A program made the position numbers and the translations under genes. From the NCBI GenBank assembly GCA_002345025.1, contig DDUX01000144.1, positions 1 through 13,512 on the forward strand: DNA of 13,512 bases, in the 5' to 3' direction. This DNA is from Candidatus Accumulibacter iunctus. GTDB taxonomy: Bacteria; Pseudomonadota; Gammaproteobacteria; Burkholderiales; Rhodocyclaceae. The notes below the pieces were generated by a model. The model was given only the letters and a program-made list of their open reading frames with translations, was not told where the DNA came from and did not search any database. Position 1 is the first letter of the stretch. Each line of letters starts with the position of its first letter. Shown piece by piece: positions 1-6,445 of the stretch.

Positions 1-42
1 TACCGCTTGACTCGAAAGACAGTTTCTTATTCGTTAGCAGGC
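1..42 (-). other. partial attC-like recombination site of the GIY-YIG cassette
   Basis: Read on the minus strand just after the stop of the GIY-YIG gene, the sequence TGCTAAC (33-39) looks like the R'' core (RYYYAAC) of an integron attC site. The 11 bases at 32-42 are exactly the reverse complement of 499-509, the other end of the same cassette. That is expected because, in the circular cassette, the two ends fold together as R''/R'. The rest of the site lies beyond the window edge, so the stem cannot be checked. Confidence 0.55.
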
Positions 43-46
43 TGCG

Positions 47-496
47 TCATACTGGATTTAGCAACGGCTTTACACCAAAGGTTATCCCTTCCCGGCATTG
101 CCTTTCTAGGGCATACGCTTCCGCACTAGAGCCGACGGCGGCGAACTGGTATTCGAGCCGTTCGTTGATGTAAACCTTGGTCAGATTGTCGAGAGTCAAT
201 GCACCCGAGGCGAACTCGGACAGTTGCTCCGGTCTCAGGGAAGGGATTACGAGTCTGTTGGCGACATAGACACAGAACTGATCTCCACTAAGACGTCCAG
301 AGGCGTGACTTGCGAGACGGGTAACAAGACCGAGCTTTGACCTTGCCGACCCGAGCGCTTTCTCAAACTGCCGACCCGACATGCCGCAATAGATCAGAGC
401 CTGACTCTCCCAAACCGCGTACACGCCTACCGCCACAGCCGGGACTTCGGAATTCGGCCAGTCAGAGAATCTATGTCGACGGGAGAACGCTGTCAT
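47..496 (-). CDS. GIY-YIG nuclease-like protein (integron gene cassette)
   Basis: A 149-residue protein with all the landmarks of the GIY-YIG nuclease fold. GVY is at residues 24-26, IYCGMSG at 35-41 (the YIG strand), a candidate catalytic Arg at 60 in TRLASHASGR, a candidate metal-binding Glu at 131 in YALERQ, and a terminal Asn at 147 in KPLLNP. It has no fused DNA-binding domain, so the target is unknown; single-domain members include restriction enzymes and uncharacterised proteins. A GTG at 518-520 would extend it by 8 codons but lies inside the attC-like site and lacks a Shine-Dalgarno sequence. I prefer the ATG at 494-496, about 12 nt inside the cassette boundary with a weak GCAGG upstream. 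Base composition is more AT-rich than the efflux and citrate synthase genes, as is common for cassette genes. Fold assignment is fairly sure; function is not known. Confidence 0.75.
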   Translation of the reverse strand: MTAFSRRHRFSDWPNSEVPAVAVGVYAVWESQALIYCGMSGRQFEKALGSARSKLGLVTRLASHASGRLSGDQFCVYVANRLVIPSLRPEQLSEFASGALTLDNLTKVYINERLEYQFAAVGSSAEAYALERQCREGITFGVKPLLNPV

Positions 497-501
497 CGGC
501 C

Positions 502-565
502 TGCTAACGTCTGAATTCACCGGACTTGCGCGGCTTCATGCGTAAGGTCCGGTGGAATGATGGGC
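502..565 (-). other. attC-like site between the lipoprotein and GIY-YIG cassettes
   Basis: Read on the minus strand, the site runs from GCCCATC (559-565, R''-like) to GTTAGCA (502-508, R'-like). An inner stem pairs 518-525 with 547-554 (8 perfect pairs) and continues through a wobble pair and an unpaired base, as attC sites with extrahelical bases do. The outer cores do not match each other well. However, GCCCATC matches the GTTGGGC at the start of the lipoprotein cassette in 6 of 7 positions, and GTTAGCA matches the far end of the GIY-YIG cassette. This is the pattern expected at a junction of two cassettes. Confidence 0.65.
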
Positions 566-593
566 TGGGCACCCTATGCTAATGAGACTCCAC

Positions 594-1058
594 CTATCGT
601 GGTTCGCTACACTTGCCCGGCTTTGCCATTTCGAGCTTGGCGACATCCTTCTTGCCTTGCTCTTCAGGGACTTGCTCCAGTCCAGCACCACCAACGAATA
701 CGCCTAGCTTAATGAACTGCCGAATGAAGTAGTTCTTGCCCGTTTCAAATAATACCTCAAGGGTATTTGGCGAAAATTCAGATTCCGTATCGATTTTGTG
801 AGTTTTCCCGCCCTCAACCTCAGTATAGAAAAACACATCTGGCGCACTTTCTCCAATGCACTTCGAATCAATCCATATGTCCTTCTTGAGAGCTTTTCCG
901 ACGAAGCTATCACGATAAACATATACGCCAGCATTACCTTGAGAGGGAGGGTTGAATTCTTTAGCTTTTGCTGATTCAGCCATTGTGGCCATTTCAACAG
1001 ATGCACACCCTGAAATTAGAAGTCCGGTGGCAACTATTAAGGCGGAGACGATTCTCAT
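594..1058 (-). CDS. small lipoprotein, DUF2846-like (integron gene cassette)
   Basis: A 154-residue protein with a lipoprotein signal peptide: a hydrophobic stretch at residues 4-16 and the lipobox LISGC with the acylated Cys at 18. The mature part has a GVYVYRD strand near residue 44, a VDxxxIGE-like segment (WIDSKCIGE, 62-70), an EVEGGKTHKI turn near 80 and a C-terminal GKKDVAKLEM segment. This pattern resembles DUF2846 outer-membrane or periplasmic lipoproteins, whose role is unknown. I chose the ATG at 1056-1058 because it places the signal peptide at the N terminus and has GAGG about 10 nt upstream; the frame stays open upstream but runs into the attC-like site. It is the only gene between two attC-like sites, has no obvious promoter of its own, and is AT-rich compared with the genes further right. 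It would have depended on the lost integron promoter or on read-through. Confidence 0.75.
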   Translation of the reverse strand: MRIVSALIVATGLLISGCASVEMATMAESAKAKEFNPPSQGNAGVYVYRDSFVGKALKKDIWIDSKCIGESAPDVFFYTEVEGGKTHKIDTESEFSPNTLEVLFETGKNYFIRQFIKLGVFVGGAGLEQVPEEQGKKDVAKLEMAKPGKCSEPR

Positions 1059-1125
1059 GGAATGAATACCTCGGTTGACTAATAAGCGTTTTGAGCCGGT
1101 GTACGCCCGCTCACGGCTAACTGAT

Positions 1126-1209
1126 GCCCAACGAATAGCGTTTATCTGCCGCGCCGATAGCGTCCGGCCTTGCCGCTGGTGCATCCGCGGCAGATAAACC
1201 TCGTTGGAC
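1126..1209 (-). other. attC-like integron recombination site, well preserved
   Basis: On the minus strand the site starts with GTCCAAC (1203-1209, fits RYYYAAC) and ends with GTTGGGC (1126-1132, fits GTTRRRY). The ends pair over 7 bp (1128-1134 with 1201-1207). A second perfect 14-bp stem pairs 1140-1153 with 1186-1199, with a 5-nt versus 1-nt internal bulge between them and a 32-nt variable terminal loop at 1154-1185. Conserved short cores, a folded imperfect palindrome, 84 bp in length and position next to single-gene units are the hallmarks of attC. Either strand order fits the core consensus; the gene orientation says cassettes read leftwards. Confidence 0.8.
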
Positions 1210-1236
1210 TGAAGCGCCTCGACGGCGGTACTTTAT

Positions 1237-1455
1237 GGGGATTGTAAGCGTCTCGCGCCGCCGGTCAAGCCACGGGCAAGGCTCGGGACGGCCTGGCCAG
1301 AGGCAGACGAGCAGCTTCCTGCCGTTCGCGAGCAGGTCGCTGGAAGGAAGCAGGTGCTCCGACACACAGAAAGCAGCGCTGGAGTGATGCCTTCGGCGAG
1401 CCGGTGACGCGCCACCCCCTGGCAGCCTGAACCGCCATCGCTTACAGCAATCCCC
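1237..1455. repeat. imperfect inverted repeat in the IS91 tail
   Basis: The 14 bases at 1237-1250 (GGGGATTGTAAGCG) recur inverted at 1439-1455, where the complement reads GGGGATTGCTGTAAGCG: the same sequence with a 3-nt insertion. The pair spans most of the non-coding tail between the transposase stop and the presumed element end. It may belong to the oriIS structure; I know of no direct support for that. Confidence 0.55.
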
Positions 1456-1475
1456 TCGCCACCCCTTGGCCCTTC

Positions 1476-2633
1476 TCATGGCGGGCCACGAACCGAGGCG
1501 CCCTGCGGCGTCGCCCGGCGCAGCGGCGGAATCACCGCCGTCGGCACGAACCGACCCGAGCCGCAGTGGGGACAGCGCGCCCACTCGGCGCGACCGACGC
1601 GCTGCAGGAACTCCTCCACCGTCGCCGTGACCAGCGGATCGGCTGCCGGCACCGACAAGGCTTGCCGCGCCAGCGCCAGCTTCGTCGCCTTCGCTGCCGG
1701 CGCCAGCAGGCCATAGTGCCGAATCCGCTTGAAACCGCCCGGCAACACGTGCAGCAGGAAGCGCTCGATGAACTCCTCCGCCGGCAACTGCAGGACGCGT
1801 TTGCCCGGCGTCGCGCGCACGCGGAAACGGACCGTCGTCTCGTCCATCCCGACCAGACGCTCGTTCGAGATCGCCACCCGATGCGTGTAGCGTGCGAGGT
1901 ACTCGAGCACCTGCTCCGGGCCGCCGAGCGGCTGCTTCGCGTAGACCACCCAGTCGTGCCGCAGCAACTGCTGGCGCAGGGCGCGCCAGACCTTCTCGTC
2001 GGCCAGCGCTTCGGCCAACGACTGGCCCGCGCCTCGGGCTTCGCCCAGCGCCGCGATGAACTTGCCGCGGAAGACCCGCGACAGTGCCCGGATCGGAAAC
2101 AGGAAGCCGCGCTTCGGCGACTTCCATTCCCCGGCAGGCGTCAGCGCCCCGCCAGCGACCAGGGCGTGCACATGCACATGCCGCCCAAGGTCCTGCTTCC
2201 AGGTATGCAACACGAGCGAGAACGCCAGCTTGCCGCCCAGCCGGCGTGGGTTGCCGCCGAACTCGGCGAGGGTGGCCGATGCCGCGCCGAAGAGGATCTC
2301 GTAGACCACCCGCGGGCGCTGGCCGATCAGCGCGTGCAGCGCATGCGGCAGGGTGAACACCAGATGAAAATACGGCACCGGCAACAGCTCCTGGCGCCGT
2401 TTCGCCAGCCAGTCTTCCTTGGCGCGCGTCTGGCACTGCGGGCAGTGGCGGTTGCGGCACGAGTGATGGACGTGTCGCGTCACACCGCAGCAGTCGCAGG
2501 TCTCGACGTGGCCGCCGAGTACGGCCGTGCGACAGGCGACGATCGCCCGCCAGACCTTCGCCTTGGCCGACGACAGGACGTGGCTGGCGAGGTACGCCGG
2601 CCCGTGCCGGCGGAAGACCTCGGCCAGCGTCAC
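1476..2633 (-). CDS. IS91-family Y2 HUH transposase
   Basis: An intact 385-residue rolling-circle transposase. An N-terminal zinc-binding region has Cys at 46, 48, 49, 59, 64 and 67 (CDCC, then CRNRHCPQC). The HUH metal site lies in RHVHVHALV around residues 152-156. Two tyrosines three residues apart (Y245 and Y249 in YLARYTHR) are the Y2 nucleophile pair of IS91 enzymes, which cut at oriIS and transfer single strands. A CPHCG motif follows near the C terminus. The GTG start at 2631-2633 lies 10 bp after the recombinase stop, so the two genes were probably cotranscribed; this start aligns with the conserved TLAEVFRRHGPAYL opening. The length is normal for the family. The enzyme could still be active although the element has lost one end. 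Confidence 0.9.
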   Translation of the reverse strand: MTLAEVFRRHGPAYLASHVLSSAKAKVWRAIVACRTAVLGGHVETCDCCGVTRHVHHSCRNRHCPQCQTRAKEDWLAKRRQELLPVPYFHLVFTLPHALHALIGQRPRVVYEILFGAASATLAEFGGNPRRLGGKLAFSLVLHTWKQDLGRHVHVHALVAGGALTPAGEWKSPKRGFLFPIRALSRVFRGKFIAALGEARGAGQSLAEALADEKVWRALRQQLLRHDWVVYAKQPLGGPEQVLEYLARYTHRVAISNERLVGMDETTVRFRVRATPGKRVLQLPAEEFIERFLLHVLPGGFKRIRHYGLLAPAAKATKLALARQALSVPAADPLVTATVEEFLQRVGRAEWARCPHCGSGRFVPTAVIPPLRRATPQGASVRGPP

Positions 2634-2643
2634 CGGCGCCGAC

Positions 2644-3199
2644 TCAAGTCAGCGGAGCAAGCAGTTCCAGCGGCGAGGTGTTGCCGGTCAGTTTCGAGCG
2701 TGCCAGATGCAGGTAGCGCGCGGTCGTCGACAGATGATCATGGCCGAGGAGCCGGCCGATGCTGTAGAGATCGACACCGGCTTCGAGCAGGTGCGTGGCG
2801 AAGGCGTGGCGAAGACCGTGGATGCCGCCTTCAGGGGCGATGCCGGCGGCGTTGCGCGCCGCGTAGTAGATCCGCTGCGCGGTCTGGATCTCCATCGGGC
2901 CGCTGCCGCTGCGGTTGCTGAACAACCACCGCTGCGGCCGGGTGTCGCGCCAGTACGTCCGCAGCGCTGCGAGCAGCCGCGGCGACAGCAGCGTATAGCG
3001 ATCCTTGCCGCCCTTGCCGTGCCACAACCTTGAGGCACATGCGATCGGCAGCGCTCTCAATGTCACGGACCTGCAGGTTGCACACTTCGGACACCCGCAG
3101 GCCGGCGGCGTAGGTGGTCATCAGCAGCGTTCGCCCGCGCAGGGTTCGCGCCGCGTCGATCAGGCGCGCGACCTCCTCGCGCGAGAGGATCTGCGGCAG
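2644..3199 (-). pseudogene. IS91-associated tyrosine recombinase, truncated and frameshifted
   Basis: The catalytic domain of a phage-integrase-like recombinase that accompanies some IS91 elements. Read from right to left it gives LPQILSREEVARLIDAA, then AGLRVSEVCNL with the first catalytic Arg, then GKGGKDRYTLL with the Lys, then HGLRHAFATHLL, and finally LLGHDHLSTTARYLHLA with the last His and the Tyr nucleophile. Two lesions break it. An extra A at 3026-3027 shifts the frame between LKV and HGKGGKD (GTTGTGG where GTGTGG would keep frame). About 100 N-terminal residues are missing: the frame meets a TAA at 3203-3205, exactly where foreign integrase sequence begins on the other strand. It is therefore inactive. 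Its TGA stop lies 10 bp before the transposase start. Confidence 0.85.
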
Positions 3200-3352
3200 C
3201 CGTTAGCGACCTCGCTCCCGGAAAGCGGCCGTGACATCCGCACGGTGCAGGAGCTGTTGGGGCATGCGGATGTGTCGACGACGATGATCTACACGCATGT
3301 GCTGAATCGCGGCGGGTTGGGCGTGCGCAGCCCGCTCGACGACCTGCACTGA
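3200..3352 (+). pseudogene. intI: integron integrase 3' remnant (last ~49 codons)
   Basis: The plus strand encodes ATSLPESGRDIRTVQELLGH, then [16 protein letters not shown] and GVRSPLD before a TGA. This is the hallmark C terminus of integron integrases (IntI1 ends with [24 protein letters not shown]...GVRSPLD), including the catalytic His in LLGH and the Tyr nucleophile in MIYTH. Homology begins at about codon LAT (3203); everything upstream, including the IntI-specific additional domain and the Arg/Lys of the active site, is absent and replaced by antisense IS91 recombinase sequence. By chance the frame stays open leftwards through the IS (to about 3005), giving a 115-codon chimera that I do not consider a gene. 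Its orientation, with the 5' side facing the minus-strand cassettes, is exactly that of an integron platform. Confidence 0.85.
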
Positions 3353-3371
3353 TCTCCTGTCCGCATCGAGG

Positions 3372-3390
3372 TACCCGCGACGCCCGGGTA
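3372..3390. terminator. weak hairpin between converging intI remnant and cusA
   Basis: TACCCG (3372-3377) pairs with CGGGTA (3385-3390) around a 7-nt loop, in the 90-bp gap between two convergent reading frames. There is no T-run on either side, so a terminator role is only suggested by position. Confidence 0.25.
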
Positions 3391-3470
3391 AGCAGGATGC
3401 CGGTCCGTGATCAACTCCTGGCGGCAGCCGGCGACGTTCGCCTCAGCCCGCCCTGGCGCGCGCTTCCGCC

Positions 3471-3506
3471 GTTGATGCCGTTGATGCCGTTGATGCCGTT
3501 GATGCC
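3471..3506. repeat. four tandem 9-bp repeats at the cusA 3' end
   Basis: GTTGATGCC occurs four times in perfect tandem. On the minus strand this encodes the Ala-Ser-Thr repeats near the C terminus of CusA. Because the unit is 9 bp, copy-number changes would not shift the frame. It lies in the cytoplasmic tail, beyond the conserved pump domain. Confidence 0.9.
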
Positions 3507-6258
3507 GCCATCGCCGCCGCCTCGCGGCGCAACGACCATTGCTGGACCAGCGCGTAGAGCGCGGGAATGACGGCGAGCGTGAGGATCGTCGAAGAGATCA
3601 TGCCGCCGACCATCGGCGCCGCGATGCGGCGCATCACCTCCGGGCCGGTTCCCGTTCCCCACATGATCGGCAGCAGACCAGCCATGATGGCGACGACGGT
3701 CATCATCTTCGGCCGCACGCGCTCGACGGCGCCTTCCATGACCGCCCGGTAGAGGTCGTCGGCGGTCGCTGCGCGCCCGGCTGCGCGGCATTCCTGCCGG
3801 ATCGCCTGCCAGGCATGGTCGAGATGGATGAGCATGACGACGCCGGTCTCGGCGGCGACGCCGGCGAGCGCGATGAAGCCGACGGCGACCGCCACCGACA
3901 GGTTGTAGTCGAGCAGCCAGATCAGCCAGATGCCGCCGACGAGCGCCAAGGGGACCGAGAGCATGACGATCAGCGTTTCGCCGATGCGCCGGAAGTTGAG
4001 GTAGAGGAGCAGGAAGATCGACAGCAGGGTGACCGGGATGACGATCTTCATCCGCTCGATCGCCGGTTGCATATACTCGAACTGGCCGCTCCAGGTGACG
4101 TAGCAGCCGGGCGGGAAGCTGATCCGCTCGGCGACCGCCCGCTTGGCGTCGGCGACGTAGCGGCCGATGTCGCGATCGCGGATGTCGACGTAGATGCAGG
4201 CGGAGAGCAGGGCGTTCTCGGTGCGCACGACGGGCGCGCCCTTGCTGATGACGACGCGCGCCACCTGCCCGAGCGGGATCATCGCGCCGCCCATCGTCGG
4301 CACCAACACCTCGTGGGCGATCTGCTGTGGGTCGCCGCGGAGTTCGCGCGGATAGCGGACGGTGACGCCGAAACGTTCCCGGCCTTCGACCGTGGTGGTG
4401 ACGATTTCGCCGCCGAGGGCGGCGCCGATGACGTCCTGCAGGTCGCCGACCGCCAGGCCGTAGCGCGCCAGTCGTTCGCGGTCGGGTTCGATGTCGAGAT
4501 AGAAGCCGCCGGTGATGCGCTCGGCGAAGGCGCTGCTGGTGCCGGGGACGGTCCTGACGACGGGCTCGACTTCCTTCGCCAGCTCTTCCATCGCCCCGAG
4601 TTCGCGGCCGAAGACCTTGATGCCGATCGGCGTGCGGATGCCGGTGGACAGCATGTCGATGCGCGCCTTGATCGGCATCGTCCACGAGTTGGCGACGCCG
4701 GGGATCTGCAGTGCCTGGTCGAGTTCGCCGATCAGCCGGTCGATGTTCAGCCCGGGGCGCCATTCGGACTCGGGCTTCAGGTTGATCACCGTCTCGAACA
4801 TCTCGGTCGGCGCCGGATCGGTCGCCGTGTTGGCGCGCCCCGCCTTGCCCCAGACCGAAGCGACTTCGGGAAAACTCATGATGATCCGGTTCTGCGTCTG
4901 CATCAGCTCCGCCGCCTTGGTGATCGACATACCGGGCAGCGAGGTCGGCATGTAGAGCAGCGAACCTTCGTTGAGCGTCGGCATGAACTCGGAGCCGAGG
5001 CGCGAGGCCGGGTAGACCGTGGCGCCGATCGCCAGCACGGCGAGGACGATGGTCCGCTTCTTCCAGCGCATGACGGCGGCGATGAGCGGGCGATAGACGC
5101 GGATGAGGAAGCGGTTCACCGGGCTCCTGGCTTCCGGCATGATCGTGCCGCGGATGAACAGCAGCATCAGCACCGGCACCAGCGTCACCGGGAGAATCAC
5201 CGCGCCGGCCATGGCGAAGGTCTTGGTGTAGGCGAGCGGCGAGAACAACCGCCCTTCCTGTCCCTGCAGCGCGAACACCGGCAGGAACGAGACGGTGATG
5301 ATCAGCAGCGAGAAGAACAGCGCCGGGCCGACCTCGCGGCAGGCGGCGAGGATCGCGCTGTCGCGCTCGGCGGGCGAGTGCTCCGCCGGCAGGCGTTCGA
5401 GATGCTTGTGGGCGTTCTCGATCATGACGATCGCTGCGTCGATCATGGCGCCGATGGCGATGGCGATGCCGCCGAGGCTCATCAGGTTGGAGTTCATGCC
5501 GAGCGCGCGCATGGCGATGAAGGCGATGAGGATGCCCACCGGCAGCATCAGGATGGCGACCAGCGCGCTGCGCAGGTGCAGCAGGAAGACGACGCACACC
5601 AGCGCGACGATGAGCGACTCCTCGACCAGCGTTCGCTTGAGCGCTTCGCTGGCGCGGTCGATCAGCTCGGAACGGTCATGGGCCGTCTCCACCGTCACCC
5701 CTGCCGGCAGCCCGGGGGCGATTTCCCCGATGCGGGTCTTCAGGTTGTGGATCACCTCGAGCGCGTTCTGACCATGGCGCGCCATCGCGATGCCGGACAC
5801 CACCTCGCCTTCGCCGTTCAGTTCGGTCAGCCCGCGCCGCTCGTCGGGTGCGAGTTCGACGCGGGCGATGTCGCGGATCAGCACCGGCGTGCCGCGTTCG
5901 CTCTTGACGACCAGCGTCTCGATGTCGCTGCGGCCGCGCAGGTAGCCCCTGCCGCGCACCATGTACTCGGTCTCGGCCATTTCGACGTCGCGGCCACCGA
6001 CGTCGCGGTTGGAGTGGCGGATCACCTGTGCGAGCTTCATCAGTGGGATGCCGTAGGCGCGCAGCTTGACCGGGTCGACCGTCACCTGGTAGGTCTGCAC
6101 GAAGCCGCCCATCGAGGCGACTTCGGCGACGCCGTGCGCCTTGCTCAGTTGGTAGCGGACGTACCAGTCCTGGATCGTCCGCAGCTCGGCCACGGTCCGG
6201 TCGCGGGCGAGCAGGACATACTGGTAGACCCAGCCGACGCCGCTGGCGTCAGGCCCGA

Positions 6259-6268
6259 GGGGGGGGGG
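6259..6268. repeat. G10 homopolymer at the cusA frame break
   Basis: Ten consecutive G on the plus strand (C10 in the coding strand) lie exactly where the two cusA frames part. With nine, the frame reads LPAASPPLGPDASG and joins both halves; with ten it stops three codons later. Such tracts slip during replication and also cause sequencing errors. Confidence 0.95.
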
Positions 6269-6445
6269 ACGCCGCGGGCAGGCGGCCGGCGGCGGAACTC
6301 AGGTACTCGAGAACGCGCGAGCGCGCCCAGTAGATGTCGGTGTCGTCGTCGAAGATGATGTAGACGAACGAGGCGCCGAAGAAGGAGAAGCCGCGCACCA
6401 CTTTCGATTTCGGCACCGCCAGCATGGCGGTGGTCAGCGGGTAGG

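Larger units (their letters stand above)
1215..3199 (-). mobile_element. IS91-family insertion element, truncated at its integrase end
   Basis: The element holds an intact IS91-type transposase gene and, upstream of it, a tyrosine-recombinase gene as found in several IS91-family members. About 260 bp of non-coding tail follows the transposase stop and should carry the replication end (oriIS). The left limit is my estimate: the sequence past the attC-like site reads GAAG (1211-1214) and then a G/C-rich stretch with a small CGCC/GGCG hairpin. GAAG is one base from each of the IS91 target tetramers I know (GAAC, CAAG). The right limit is sharper: homology to the recombinase stops at about 3197-3203, where IntI homology on the other strand begins, so the terIS end is missing. 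Confidence 0.75.

Noticed and set aside
3005..3352. A 115-codon plus-strand ORF joining antisense IS91 recombinase to the IntI C terminus.
   Set aside because: The left half is antisense noise; only the last ~49 codons are integrase. It has no support as a functional chimera.
3539..6358. A 939-codon open frame on the plus strand opposite cusA, and similar long open frames opposite or beside the transposase (1117-2460, 1566-2921).
   Set aside because: They are antisense or off-frame shadows of GC-rich genes: Arg/Asp/His/Gln-rich, low-complexity proteins with no recognisable domain.
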